Assembly (NCBI GenBank): GCA_020859995.1
Contig: JAJBVE010000231.1
Span: 1-47,475 of the forward strand
Length of the DNA: 47,475 nucleotides
Origin: Clostridiales bacterium
GTDB lineage: Bacteria; Bacillota; Clostridia; Lachnospirales; Lachnospiraceae
Reading direction: 5' to 3'
Positions 34,483 to 44,298 of the stretch are shown here, one piece after another. Numbering within the stretch: the stretch's first letter is position 1; each line of letters opens with the position of its first letter. The notes beneath the pieces are model-generated. The model saw only the letters and a list, made by a program, of their open reading frames with translations. It had not been told where the DNA came from and searched no databases. The position numbers and the translations under genes were made by a program.

Positions 34483-34804
34483 AATAGTATACTCCTCCTT
34501 CGGTTGGGAAGGTGTTAAAATCACACCTTCTTGATTTTTCTGTTTCATAATGCTTTCAAGATTCTACTGAGTATATTGCACGCGTATCAGGTGCAAAGCT
34601 CCGCCGTAATCCGGCAGGCTTGCTCACGCCTCGCCTGGTACATCAGATATGCAACAGATGAGCATTTAATACATGTCCATTACATATTGGGCGCACATCA
34701 AATACGTATGTTAAGGCAATCCAAACCCTATATGCATCCATTATCCGTACGCCCGAAATATTTCTATGTCAATATTCTTTATTCATGAGGTTCTCGTCCT
34801 GTCA

Positions 34805-35446
34805 TCACAGTCCAAGGATTTCCTTCACCGCGGCGCCAATCTCCTCATCCTGGCAGTTTGCGAAGAAATACTCCTGAAACTTCTCGCCGCTAAGAGCGCC
34901 CTTTACCAGCTCCTGATCGAGTTCTTTGAGGATGTCGGTCAGCGGGCGGTAGGTCACGGTCTTGACCTGATCGAGGATCTTTTTATTGCGTTGCTCCGGC
35001 ACCGCGCGCTCCCGCGGATAGCCCTGTCCGCTCTCCTCAGCGAACAGCTTTTCAAAAATGTACTCCAGGTTCAGGTCGCCGCCCCAGCCGAAGCCCTTCG
35101 CAAAGGGGATCGCGATCGCGTTGCCGTCGTTGATCTGCGCAAACGTGTAAGCGTCCAAGGCGTCCTCAACATGTCCGCAGATCACACCCGGGAAGGTATT
35201 GCAGGCAAGCATGGCTCCTTCGCCTGTGCCGCAGCCTGTGATCACATAGTCCGCTGCCTTTGCGTTCAAAAGCACCGCAGCAAGGATGCCGATCTGCACG
35301 TAGGTCAGCTGGCATTCATCCTCCGCCGTATACATCCCGTAATTGTACACGGTGTGTCCCATCGGCTCTACAACCTTTTTCAGGGAATTGCAGATCATCG
35401 CGTTTTTCGCGCCCTGGCTGTTTTCGTTGATTAATGCAATTTTCAT
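34805..35446 (-). CDS. RpiB/LacA/LacB-family sugar-phosphate isomerase
   Basis: 213 aa. The N-terminal 140 residues match the RpiB/LacAB fold: MKIALINENSQGAKN, the phosphate-binding and catalytic loop TGCGTGEGAML (C72 as catalytic base), then GVICGHVEDALDAYTFAQINDGNAI. The last about 65 residues are an extension seen in one clostridial subgroup. It probably isomerises an aldose/ketose phosphate such as ribose-5-phosphate or a related sugar; the true substrate cannot be told. AGGAGAAGAAGAAT precedes the ATG, and a 14-codon upstream extension is unlikely. Confidence 0.88.
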   Translation of the reverse strand: MKIALINENSQGAKNAMICNSLKKVVEPMGHTVYNYGMYTAEDECQLTYVQIGILAAVLLNAKAADYVITGCGTGEGAMLACNTFPGVICGHVEDALDAYTFAQINDGNAIAIPFAKGFGWGGDLNLEYIFEKLFAEESGQGYPRERAVPEQRNKKILDQVKTVTYRPLTDILKELDQELVKGALSGEKFQEYFFANCQDEEIGAAVKEILGL

Positions 35447-35576
35447 ATTCTTCTTCTCCTTTTTTCTGTATTTTGGGAGCAATTCCATTACTCCGGCAGT
35501 TTTATTTTCTTTGCGTATCTCTCTTACACGTGTACCATTCTATTACAATCCGGTTTTTCTTGCAATCTTTTTTCTT

Positions 35577-35684
35577 ATGGGAAAAACGTTTTATTTGCAG
35601 TTCAAAAAGGCCGACCGACAAATCAGAAATGGGCAGGTAATTGAAAAGACCCTGGAAGAACTGGAGGCTCTTGAGAATAAGTAA
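35577..35684 (+). pseudogene. Possible remnant of an antitoxin-like small gene (plus strand)
   Basis: The only coding-looking plus-strand stretch in this part. It encodes 35 codons starting MGKTFYLQFKKADRQI and ending EKTLEELEALENK. The charged helix resembles C-terminal ends of RelB/Phd-type antitoxins, but there is no ribosome binding site and no partner toxin. It may be a leftover of a deleted gene or a chance frame. Confidence 0.3.
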
Positions 35685-35725
35685 AATCCAATTTGCAAAG
35701 GACATGAATAAGCATTACTTTTCGA

Positions 35726-35762
35726 AAAAAGGATGGCCGCCATTTGGGCAGCCATCCTTTTT
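35726..35762. terminator. Terminator after the leucine-rich repeat protein gene
   Basis: Stem AAAAAGGATGGC/GCCATCCTTTTT with a 13-base loop. A/T runs on both sides make it bidirectional. On the minus strand it lies about 13 bases past the stop codon. Confidence 0.85.
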
Positions 35763-35774
35763 CAGTGTGTAAAA

Positions 35775-38132
35775 TCACTCCGCGTCATCCTCAACGATAA
35801 TATCCGCGGACGTCAGATTTTCATTGCCGGAGCCAATCGAGACTTCCTCCCACTCCTCCTGCGTCCCAACGTAATAAACATCCGCCAGCGCGTCGCAGCC
35901 GGAAAAGGCATACATTCCGATGCTCTCCACGTCATCAGGCAGCGTGATGGCCGTCAGACTCACACAATTTAAAAACGTATAATTACCGATCGCGCTCACG
36001 CCGTCCGGAATTATTATTTCAGTAAGTGTCTGGCAGTTGCCAAACGTCTCTCTGCCGATGGAGGTCAGACTATCCGGCAGCTCGATTCCGGTCAGGACCG
36101 CGCAGCCGGAAAAGGCTTTATCTCCAATGCTCGTCAGGGTATCCGGCAGGCTCACATTTTTAAGACTGCTGCAATTTTCGAAAGCATAATTGCCAATTTT
36201 GGTCACGCCGTCCGGCAGCTCCACACCCGTCAGCGACGTGCAGCCAGAAAACGCGTTATCGCCAATGCTCGTCACACCTTCCGGGATTTCAATACTTTTA
36301 AGCGATGTGCAGCCGGAAAACATATTACCGCCGATCGCAGCAACACTCTCCGTCCATACGACACTGCTCAGACTTTCGCAGCTGCTAAACGCGCTGTTTC
36401 CCACGCTCGTCACCGTATCCGGAAGTGTCAGCCTGGTAAGACCCTCGCAGCCGGAAAACGCGTATTTCCCGATGTCCGTAATGCTGTCCGAAAACGTGAC
36501 CGCCGCCAGGGCCGTGCACTTGCAGAACGCGTAATCTCCAATACTGACCAGTCCGTCGGCAAAGGTAAGCTTCGTCAATGCGCTGCAGGATTCGAACGCA
36601 TTTTTCCCAATGCTGGTCAGACTTTCCGGAAAGGAAATCTCCGTCAGGGCCGTACAGGATGCAAACGCGCTGCCGCCGATGCTGACAACGCCCTCCGGCA
36701 GACTCAGCTTTGTCAGCGCCGTACAGCCGGAAAACGCGTAGATACCAATGCTACTCACACTTTCCGGGATTGATACACTGACAAGCGAAGTACAGTTCCG
36801 GAACGTACTGCTGCTGATCGTGGTCAGTCCATCAGGGATAGTAACTTTACTCAAAGAAGCGCAGTCCGCAAACGCATACATGCCGATCTTGGTCACTCCG
36901 CTTCCAAAGGACACCCTGCTCAGATTCTCACAGTCCGCAAACGCATAGGTGCCAATGCTTGTCACAGCGTCCGGAATCTCGATGTTCTCCAACGAATCAC
37001 ACGCATAAAACGTATAGTCACTGATCTCCGAAATGCCTCCGGTGAGTGTCACGTCCACGAGGCTTCCGCAGGAGGCGAACGCATAATCGCCAATCTCTGT
37101 GACCGCCTCCGGGATGGAAATGCTGTTCAAAGCTGAGCAGTTATAAAACGCATAAGACCCGATTTCTGTCACCGTCTCCTCGATCGTAAAGGCCTCCAGG
37201 CTGATACAGCCATAAAACAGGGAATCGCCCAGGCTCGTCACACTCTCCGGCAGAGAAACCGAGGCAAGTGCCGAACACCCGTAAAACACAGAATCTCCCA
37301 CGTCAGTCGTACTCTCGGGCAGATCAATCTCGTTGAGGGAAGTGCATCCATAGAACGCACAGTCTCCCACATCCGTCACACCTTCCGGCAAAGTGACCGC
37401 GCTCAGAGAGGAACACCCATAAAAGGTGTATTCTTCCACGCTCGTCACGCCCGCTGGCAGGGTGATCTCCGCCAGAGACGAGCACTCATAAAACGCATAT
37501 TCACCGATTTCCGTCAGCGTGTCTGTCCCCAGAAAGCTGATGTCCGTCAGATTCGCGCAGTCATAAAAAGCATACGCCCCGATGCTGCCTACTTCTGCGC
37601 CTACCGTGACGGTAACCACGCTGTCGCGGCTGTCATACCAGGGGACTTCCTCCTCATCCGAAAATTCCGTCATCGTGCCCGTGCCGCTGATTGTCAGCGC
37701 ACCGTCATTATAAAGCTCCCAGGAAAGGTCTTCCCCACAGGTGCCGCTCTCCAAAAGTGCCAGCACAAACTCTGTCTCGGTTTCGGTCTCTGTCTCCGTT
37801 TCATAGACCAGCTCGTCCTCTTCATCGGTATCTCCCCATTCTCCAAAGCTGCCGAAATCCATGCCACCGCCTGAAAAGCCGCCGTCCCCGCCGCCTCCGG
37901 AAAAACCTCCGCCGCCCATGTTGCCAAAATCCATACCGCCGCCCATGTCACTCGCCTGCGCCGCCATTGGCACAGCAAGCATAATCGCCGCCGATATTAC
38001 AATGCTTTGACTTAACACCCGCCAAATGCGAAGCATTTTCCCATTGCAGGCGCGGCCTGCCGCCATGAAATAGTTTCCGTTTCGAATACGATCCATCGCC
38101 GCAAAATCAAATAGATTTCTGTTATCCTTCAT
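35775..38132 (-). CDS. BspA-like leucine-rich repeat surface protein
   Basis: 785 aa. A long N-terminus precedes the hydrophobic signal segment (about residues 40-60, cleavage near AAQA/SD). Then comes a glycine/Phe/Met-rich stretch with GGGGF units (64-100), a Thr-Glu tract, and about 24 LRR_5 repeats of 23 residues. The repeat pattern is LxxIxIPdxVTSIGxYAFxxCxxL (treponemal/BspA type). No LPxTG or membrane anchor is visible at the C-terminus, so it is probably secreted or loosely attached. Such proteins are abundant in gut Clostridia, and adhesion is inferred only. Confidence 0.9.
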   Translation of the reverse strand: MKDNRNLFDFAAMDRIRNGNYFMAAGRACNGKMLRIWRVLSQSIVISAAIMLAVPMAAQASDMGGGMDFGNMGGGGFSGGGGDGGFSGGGMDFGSFGEWGDTDEEDELVYETETETETETEFVLALLESGTCGEDLSWELYNDGALTISGTGTMTEFSDEEEVPWYDSRDSVVTVTVGAEVGSIGAYAFYDCANLTDISFLGTDTLTEIGEYAFYECSSLAEITLPAGVTSVEEYTFYGCSSLSAVTLPEGVTDVGDCAFYGCTSLNEIDLPESTTDVGDSVFYGCSALASVSLPESVTSLGDSLFYGCISLEAFTIEETVTEIGSYAFYNCSALNSISIPEAVTEIGDYAFASCGSLVDVTLTGGISEISDYTFYACDSLENIEIPDAVTSIGTYAFADCENLSRVSFGSGVTKIGMYAFADCASLSKVTIPDGLTTISSSTFRNCTSLVSVSIPESVSSIGIYAFSGCTALTKLSLPEGVVSIGGSAFASCTALTEISFPESLTSIGKNAFESCSALTKLTFADGLVSIGDYAFCKCTALAAVTFSDSITDIGKYAFSGCEGLTRLTLPDTVTSVGNSAFSSCESLSSVVWTESVAAIGGNMFSGCTSLKSIEIPEGVTSIGDNAFSGCTSLTGVELPDGVTKIGNYAFENCSSLKNVSLPDTLTSIGDKAFSGCAVLTGIELPDSLTSIGRETFGNCQTLTEIIIPDGVSAIGNYTFLNCVSLTAITLPDDVESIGMYAFSGCDALADVYYVGTQEEWEEVSIGSGNENLTSADIIVEDDAE

Positions 38133-38240
38133 TTTCAGATTCCGCCTTTTCCTTGTATGCTTCGTCCAATATACTGTTAAAATATGGAAAGAGTGTGTTT
38201 TTATCAGATGCTGCGGGTAAAATTTTTCAGGATTAAATGC

Positions 38241-38275
38241 AAAAAGAGCCCGGACGCCTCTCCCAGACTCTTTTT
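38241..38275 (-). terminator. Terminator after the dipeptidase gene
   Basis: Stem AAAAAGAG/CTCTTTTT extended inward by CTGGGA/TCCGGG with one mismatch. On the minus strand it ends in CTCTTTTTGC. It lies about 110 bases past the dipeptidase stop. Confidence 0.7.
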
Positions 38276-38383
38276 AATACACACAGACAGATGTGAATTT
38301 TTAAGGTTTGCATCGCGCACCCGTCTGCCGCAGACGGATCAGGGAGAAAGACGCTCCCCTACCTAATCAGATGGATATTGCTT

Positions 38384-39967
38384 TTACAGCTCATTACAGA
38401 TCCTGATCACTGCCTCCGCAAAAATTTTGGCACTCACAAGGAGCCTGTCAATCACCATAAACTCGTCGTCACCATGCATGTGATTATCCACATCCGGCGT
38501 CATGCAGCCGAAAGCCACCCCGCGCTCCAGATTGTGCACATAGGTGCCGCCGCCCGTGGAGAGAGGGGTTCCCCGCTCACCGGTATACAACTCATAGCTG
38601 TCCAACAGGATTTTTACAAATTCCGAATCTCCCGGCACACAGTGAGGTCTGGTCATCGGCTTGTCTTCCAGATGAATACCATTTTCCGCAAGCCGTTCCT
38701 TAATCGGCTGTTTCGTATTTTCCTCCGTGCAGCCAATCGGCAGCCTAGAACCAAAAGTCCCCTTCAGGCGCTCCGGTGTATAATCCAGGATGCTCAGACA
38801 CATAGTCACCGCGCCAGACTGCTCTTCCTCGCGGTAAATGCCAAGTGCTTTGCCGCAAGTGTCCTCATAGGGGAAGAGACGGTCAAGGGCAAGCAGTGCA
38901 TTCAGCCCTTCGGACGGTGCCAGGCAGTCGGAGAGCTTCGCCACCAGACGAATCGTCGCCGTCAGAGCATTGTGCCCCTCCTGCGGGGTCGACGCGTGCG
39001 CGGAAAGCCCGCGGATCTCAACTTTCAAAATAGAATCGGTTTTTCCTGCATCCTCCTTCTTCGGAGAAACATCCGTGTTTTCTCCGGAAGCTGCCGCTGT
39101 TTCTTCTGTGATTGTAAACGTAACGCCGGTTTCTTTTTCCGTTTCGTCCGCCGCCGCGCGTGCAGCCATTTCCGATACCCCTTCCAGCATCAGTACAGCT
39201 CGTCCCGGGACGACATTCGCTTTTTCTCCGCTCTTCAGGCTTAAAACACGGGGAAAAGCAGCCGGATCTGCCGTCGAATAGGATTCACCTTCGAAAACGC
39301 CGTCTGCCTCAGCTGCAGATGCCGCCCCGGATAAACAGGCGGCCTCCGTAAACTCTGCGGTGAAATCGGTCTCCAGACGTCCCTTTTCTATATTGATCAC
39401 CGGAAAATCCGCATCCGGTGTGAAAGTATACGGTGCCTCTTTCTCGATTCCATAATAATACCGAAGGTCGCCGGAGCCGCATTCCTCGTCCGAACCCAGC
39501 ACCAGACGGACGCCCTTTTTCATCGGAATTCCCAGATCCATAATCGCGCGAAGCGCATACAAAGCCGCGATCGCGGGACCCTTGTCGTCCGCGGTGCCGC
39601 GCCCGTAGATTTTTCCATCTACAATCTTCGGCTCAAACGGCTGTGTCACCGTCCAGTCTTCCGTCACCGGCACGACATCCAGATGCGCCAGAATGTCGAG
39701 GCCCTTCCAGGAGTCTGCTTCCTGGCCATTCGCAAAAAGATCACCCGCCACCACATAATTCTCATAATTTTTTACAGACAGGCCATACTTTGTCATCAGT
39801 TCCTGCGCGGCAGCAAGCACCGCGGCAGGACCTTCCCCGAACGGTTTGCCCTCGCTGGCGGCTCCCTTCTGGCTGTCAATCCGCACCAGCGCCGCCAGAT
39901 CCTCCAGCATCTGATCTTTTTTACCATCGATGTAAGAATCAATTTGCTCCTTATATGAATTCATCAT
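38384..39967 (-). CDS. pepV: M20 family dipeptidase, PepV / Sapep type
   Basis: 527 aa, typical of PepV/Sapep (about 470-550). A metal-dependent dipeptidase acting on a broad range of dipeptides in the cytoplasm. Metal and catalytic motifs are LAHLDVVP (H95, D97), YGRGTADDKGP (bridging Asp near 127), SDEECGSGD (Glu pair) and the C-terminal GTYVHNLERGVAFG and NHMHGDDE. A lid domain with several small insertions lies between. Start MMNSYKEQ, with AAGGAAGGG before the tandem ATGs; one of the two adjacent ATGs could equally be used. Confidence 0.92.
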   Translation of the reverse strand: MMNSYKEQIDSYIDGKKDQMLEDLAALVRIDSQKGAASEGKPFGEGPAAVLAAAQELMTKYGLSVKNYENYVVAGDLFANGQEADSWKGLDILAHLDVVPVTEDWTVTQPFEPKIVDGKIYGRGTADDKGPAIAALYALRAIMDLGIPMKKGVRLVLGSDEECGSGDLRYYYGIEKEAPYTFTPDADFPVINIEKGRLETDFTAEFTEAACLSGAASAAEADGVFEGESYSTADPAAFPRVLSLKSGEKANVVPGRAVLMLEGVSEMAARAAADETEKETGVTFTITEETAAASGENTDVSPKKEDAGKTDSILKVEIRGLSAHASTPQEGHNALTATIRLVAKLSDCLAPSEGLNALLALDRLFPYEDTCGKALGIYREEEQSGAVTMCLSILDYTPERLKGTFGSRLPIGCTEENTKQPIKERLAENGIHLEDKPMTRPHCVPGDSEFVKILLDSYELYTGERGTPLSTGGGTYVHNLERGVAFGCMTPDVDNHMHGDDEFMVIDRLLVSAKIFAEAVIRICNEL

Positions 39968-40162
39968 TAATACCCTTCCTTCCAAACCTCCAAGAATCGA
40001 CCATTCATCCGCACGGCCATATCAAAGCACTCTGGTCATACGTGATATTCCGGCATACCAAAGCCTGCCCGGCATTCCCATCATTCTGACTGCGGCAAAG
40101 CCTTCCCGCCGTTCTTCACGATCAATCCGCAGGAAAACCTGAATCATCCCTCTGCCGAATAA

Positions 40163-41089
40163 TTACAGAAAAGCCTCAATCTCCGCCCGAGTCGGCAGCG
40201 CCGGGATCCCGCCCATCTTCTGCACGCACAGGCCGCCGGACGCATTGCCGTAGGCCAGAGCCTCGCGGACCAGCTCCTCATTCAGATCAGAAGCACTCGC
40301 AACGCCTCCGAGCAGCAGTCTGGAAAGGAATCCGCCCCAGAACGCGTCTCCGGCGCCTGTCGCGTCCACCGCTTTCACCTTATGGCCGGATACCGTGCCT
40401 TCCTTCCCATTGAAGAAATATTTCGCACCGTTGGAGCCGAGTGTCTCGATCACAACAGCGATGCCGCACTCCTTCATCAACTTCGGAATATTTTCCTCGC
40501 CGCCGACAAAGTCCAGCTCCTCGTCGGAAACCTTCAGCAAATCCACATATGGCAGCACACGGTCCACCACTGCCTTTGCGTCCTCCTTGCTCCAGATCAT
40601 CGGGCGGTAATTCACATCGTAGCTGACCAGCTTCCCATTCTTTTTTGCAAGCTCCATCGCGGCAAAATGCGCGTCACGGCTCGGATTCGCCGACATGCCG
40701 AAGGAACCGCAGTGCAGGATCTTTGTATTCCGGATTGCTTCCTCGTCTACATCCGAGGCAGAAAGCAAAATATCCGCGCCCGGCTTGCGCACAAAGGTAA
40801 AGGACCGCTCGCCGCCCTCGTACAGCGTCACGAAAGCCAGCGTCGTCACTGCTTCATCCGTCAGATCCGGGAGCAGCACCTCCACATCGTTGTCCTCGAG
40901 TGTCTTTTTCAGCAGCTTTCCGAAATCATCGTTGCCCAGGCGGCCAAGGAACCCGGTCTTCAAACCGTTGCGCGCAATCGCGATGCATGCGTTCGCCGGT
41001 GCGCCGCCAGGATTGCACACATAGCTGCGCTCCTCTTTTCCCGGTGTAAAATCAATCAGCATTTCTCCCATACAAATAATATCTGTCAT
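40163..41089 (-). CDS. PfkB family sugar kinase (fructokinase-like)
   Basis: 308 aa ribokinase/PfkB fold. PfkB signature 1 is GRLGNDDFGKLLKKTLEDNDV. Signature 2 is the C-terminal DATGAGDAFWGGFLSRLL, with the catalytic Asp in GAGD. N-terminal CMGEMLIDFTPG and GGAPANACIAIARNG are typical of fructokinases and 2-keto-3-deoxygluconate kinases. It probably phosphorylates fructose; the substrate is inferred. GGAGGAAGACT precedes the ATG. Its promoter region contains an operator-like dyad. Confidence 0.92.
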   Translation of the reverse strand: MTDIICMGEMLIDFTPGKEERSYVCNPGGAPANACIAIARNGLKTGFLGRLGNDDFGKLLKKTLEDNDVEVLLPDLTDEAVTTLAFVTLYEGGERSFTFVRKPGADILLSASDVDEEAIRNTKILHCGSFGMSANPSRDAHFAAMELAKKNGKLVSYDVNYRPMIWSKEDAKAVVDRVLPYVDLLKVSDEELDFVGGEENIPKLMKECGIAVVIETLGSNGAKYFFNGKEGTVSGHKVKAVDATGAGDAFWGGFLSRLLLGGVASASDLNEELVREALAYGNASGGLCVQKMGGIPALPTRAEIEAFL

Positions 41090-41186
41090 AGTCTTCCTCC
41101 GTGATTCTTGTCTGATGCCAATCCATTTCCGCTCTCATTTCCTCTATCGTTATAAAAGTCAAAACATAAAAAGGGGGAACGTGCCA

Positions 41187-41237
41187 GGGCATCTAAATCA
41201 TTGCCCAAATTGTAGCACGGCTTCCCCATTCTCACAA
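41187..41237 (-). promoter_or_regulatory. Promoter of the sugar kinase gene with operator dyad at the start point
   Basis: Minus strand TTGTGA (41232-41237), a 17-base spacer, and TACAAT (41209-41214). GGGCA-N10-TGCCC (41187-41191 with 41202-41206) overlaps the expected start point near 41202, where a repressor would block transcription. Confidence 0.6.
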
Positions 41238-41337
41238 GATGAATCTCTTTTAAAAAGAGAAAATTTTATAAACTAATCAGGACAGACAGTACCTCGCGCC
41301 TGGTAAGGTACATATGAAATGTAAGGCAAAATTTCAA

Positions 41338-42660
41338 TCATTTTGCGTGCCTCGGACGCGGTGTATCCTTTTCGTTCTTCGCCTTCTCCAGATTGGTCTT
41401 GCGGCGGTTCTTTACTTCCTCGCTCATCGGCTGAATCTCACCTGCACGCTTCAGCGACATCTTAGTGAGCAGCGGGCCGACCAGCTCATAGATCAGGATG
41501 GCAAACAGCGTGATATTGCGGATCAGGTCACCCTGCTCGCCCAGCTGCTGCGCGGTCACACACATGCCCAGCGCCACGCCCGCCTGCGGCAGAAGCGTGA
41601 TCCCCAGATATTTGCAGATGGTATCGCTGCAGCCGGTCGCTTTCGCCGAGAAAAACGAGCCCAGGTATTTACCGGCTGACCGCGTCAGGATGTAGATAAG
41701 ACCGATCAGCACGATCGTGATATCCCCGAAAACGCTCAGTTCCAGCTCCGCGCCGGAGATCACAAAGAACGCGGCAAACAGCGGGTTGGTCCAGCTGTCA
41801 GTCTTATCCATGATCTCGTGCGAGAGCGGGCAGAGATTACAGAACACCGTCCCCAGCATCATGCACACCAACAGTGAAGAGAAGCCGATAGTCACCGGTC
41901 CGACCTCCCACTCCAGCATGGAAAGCGCCGTGGTCAGAAGAACGAACGCAATCGACATGTTCAGACGGTTGGTATTGGAATTAAACAGCTTCTCCAGCTG
42001 CGTGAGCAGCCATCCCATCAATGCTCCCAGAGCCAGCGACATCACGATCTCCACCAGCGGGTTGACCAGAATCGAGACCAGATCAAAGGTCCCGCTCACC
42101 AGGGCCTTTGCGATACCAAAGCTCACTGCGAACACGATCAGTCCGACTGCGTCGTCCAAAGCCACAATCGGCAGCAGCAAATCCACAAGCGGGCCTTTTG
42201 CCTTGTACTGCCGCACGACCATCAGCGTCGCCGCCGGAGCGGTCGCCGTAGCAATGGCGCCCAGCGTGATCGCCTGCGCCACTGTCAGCTTTCCATGAGT
42301 CGCCGCGCTTAACGCAAGCAGCGCCGCGTCGACAAACAGTGTCGCGGTCAGCGCCTGCACAACGCCAATCACTGCCGCCTGCTTCCCCGTCTTTTTCAGC
42401 TGGGAAAGCCGGAATTCATTGCCGATGGCAAAGGCGATAAAGCCCAACGCCACATCCGAGACCAGCCCCAGATCCTCCACACTCTCCATACTGGTGAATC
42501 CAAGTCCGGTAATATCGATTCTTCCTAAGCAATATGGTCCGATCAGCACGCCTGCCACCAGATAAGCCGTTACCGACGGCAGCTTCAAAGGCTTGAGGAC
42601 ACGGGTCATCAGAAGCCCCGCGAGAATCGCGACCGACATTGACAACAATACATAAACCAT
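41338..42660 (-). CDS. Cation/proton antiporter, CPA2 family
   Basis: 440 aa, about 12-13 transmembrane segments. It exchanges Na+ or K+ for protons. N-terminal LPSVTAYLVAGVLIGPY and the paired-Asp motif LDDAVGLIVFAVSFG (ion binding) mark the Kef/NhaA-like CPA2 group. There is no RCK/TrkA-N regulatory domain at the C-terminus, only a short charged tail. Start MVYVLLSMS after AAAGGAG. The promoter has an operator overlapping its -35 box. Confidence 0.92.
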   Translation of the reverse strand: MVYVLLSMSVAILAGLLMTRVLKPLKLPSVTAYLVAGVLIGPYCLGRIDITGLGFTSMESVEDLGLVSDVALGFIAFAIGNEFRLSQLKKTGKQAAVIGVVQALTATLFVDAALLALSAATHGKLTVAQAITLGAIATATAPAATLMVVRQYKAKGPLVDLLLPIVALDDAVGLIVFAVSFGIAKALVSGTFDLVSILVNPLVEIVMSLALGALMGWLLTQLEKLFNSNTNRLNMSIAFVLLTTALSMLEWEVGPVTIGFSSLLVCMMLGTVFCNLCPLSHEIMDKTDSWTNPLFAAFFVISGAELELSVFGDITIVLIGLIYILTRSAGKYLGSFFSAKATGCSDTICKYLGITLLPQAGVALGMCVTAQQLGEQGDLIRNITLFAILIYELVGPLLTKMSLKRAGEIQPMSEEVKNRRKTNLEKAKNEKDTPRPRHAK

Positions 42661-42727
42661 TTTTCCATAGCTCCTTTCAGCAGCACCCCAAAAGCACCCA
42701 ACTCTTCTCTCACCCAAAACACATCTA

Positions 42728-42767
42728 AAGATACGTCCTGTCACACATTTTTGTCAAGTATGACAAA
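42728..42767 (-). promoter_or_regulatory. Promoter of the antiporter gene with palindromic operator
   Basis: Minus strand TTGACA (42752-42757), an 18-base spacer, and TATCTT (42728-42733). The perfect dyad TTTGTCA-N4-TGACAAA (42750-42767) covers the -35 box, so a dimeric repressor or metal/ion-responsive regulator is likely. Confidence 0.65.
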
Positions 42768-42829
42768 CTCCAAATTTCTCCAAATATAAATGGCCGGAGA
42801 ATTTTTCCCGTATAAAAGCAGATTAACGT

Positions 42830-44185
42830 CTATGAGATCCCCATCTCAATCCGGTTCGCGTCCTCATTCAGAATCGCCGTCGGCACATAGAGGACAAAGC
42901 CTTCCGTTTCGTCATCAACAGATACCGGAAACGCCTCATAAATCAAATAGTCATTGACGCGAATATAGATCTGGGAGTCCACCGCATAGCTGCCCTCTTC
43001 AAGCGTACCGGAGAACTTCGTATAAGCGCCCGTCTCCGTCTGTTCAAAATCCGCAATAGATTCCGTATAGTCAAGCCCGTCCGCGGAGCCGTCCAGGATC
43101 AGCAGACCCGCCATGACCGGCGGATTCTGCGACAGTTCCGGAATAAAGCGCTCTGCCCGCTCCACGATCAGAGTCGTCGCCCCGCAGGAAGCCAGATCTG
43201 TAGAAAGCTGATAAGGGACGCCTCTGGAAAAATACGCGCTTTCAAAATTCTCCGCCAGAAACGGCAGCAGCGCGTTACAGAAAGAATCCCGATACATCAC
43301 CAGAGAGCCCGTCCCATCGCCCTGCGTGTAGATTTTCGCGTCATAATTACTCTCGACTTCATTCACATAAGTAAACTGCGGCTCCGGTTCGTAATAGATT
43401 TCATCTTCAGGCGTCAGCGCCGTCGGATAAATCATGGCATCCAGATCTCCGGTAAAATCCGTTCTGACGACATAGTCTGCATTCTCATAGGAACGATGCT
43501 CCCACCCGAGCGCGGTTAGGAGCGTATCCGCGGCAAGCGCAGCCCCTTTATTGTTCCAGTGGGAGTCACGGATATGATAGAGTACCTCGTCCTGTGATTC
43601 AAACACTTCGTAAAGATCTACATAGTTGATCCCTTCACTCTCCAGCCAGGGCAGCAAATGGGTGAGATTGTTTTCCTCCTCCCGGAAAGAACTATAGTAG
43701 TAGGGCATATTTTCTCCATAAAGCGAAGCCTTGTTCGGCGCGATTGTAAAGATAAAATCCACGCTATTCTCTTCCGCGTAAGCCTGAATCATCGCCAGCG
43801 TGTGCGCCGCGTCAAACAGCTGCCGCTCCGTCATCAGATCAGATCCCTGGTAATCCGGCAAAGAATCCATATAGTACAGCCATCCATTCGAGCCGACGAT
43901 TACATTTTCCTGAGAAGAAGTGCCAAACACCTTCCCGGTAATCACTCCATATACCGCCACCATATTCTCGCGGAGCGCGAAATGATCCTCAAACCAGGCC
44001 CCCAGATCGCTGAGAAACTCAAGATTCCAGCCATCCTCCTCTTTTAGAGACGGCCAGGCGGTCAGTTCCCGGTTTTCCGAAGATTCGCTGGAAATACCAG
44101 TCACGGCAAGGCCCAGAGACGGAACCAGACAAATCACAAGAAACAATGCGACAAATCCTATTTTAATCTTTTTCACCATATACAT
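42830..44185 (-). CDS. AlgX/AlgJ-like (DHHW) SGNH-type acyltransferase partner, membrane-anchored
   Basis: 451 aa with one N-terminal membrane helix (about residues 6-28) and an external domain. It resembles AlgX/AlgJ and clostridial DHHW proteins: FEDHFALRENMVAVYG, VIVGSNGWLYYMD, FTIAPNKASLYG, and RDSHWNNKGA with the catalytic Asp/His. The putative nucleophile is in MYRDSF. The last about 80 residues form a beta domain. With the MBOAT protein just upstream it probably O-acetylates an exocellular polysaccharide or wall glycan; the polymer is unknown. GGAGAGAGGC precedes the first ATG. Confidence 0.87.
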   Translation of the reverse strand: MYMVKKIKIGFVALFLVICLVPSLGLAVTGISSESSENRELTAWPSLKEEDGWNLEFLSDLGAWFEDHFALRENMVAVYGVITGKVFGTSSQENVIVGSNGWLYYMDSLPDYQGSDLMTERQLFDAAHTLAMIQAYAEENSVDFIFTIAPNKASLYGENMPYYYSSFREEENNLTHLLPWLESEGINYVDLYEVFESQDEVLYHIRDSHWNNKGAALAADTLLTALGWEHRSYENADYVVRTDFTGDLDAMIYPTALTPEDEIYYEPEPQFTYVNEVESNYDAKIYTQGDGTGSLVMYRDSFCNALLPFLAENFESAYFSRGVPYQLSTDLASCGATTLIVERAERFIPELSQNPPVMAGLLILDGSADGLDYTESIADFEQTETGAYTKFSGTLEEGSYAVDSQIYIRVNDYLIYEAFPVSVDDETEGFVLYVPTAILNEDANRIEMGIS

Positions 44186-44298
44186 GCCTCTCTCCGATGG
44201 AAACTGCCTGTCTTAGTTTAAGCAGTGCCCGATTCCCTGCAGTGCCAGCGGCAGGTACTGATGCCTGCTCCCGACTTCCGTCCTCTGTTTGCGCGTAG

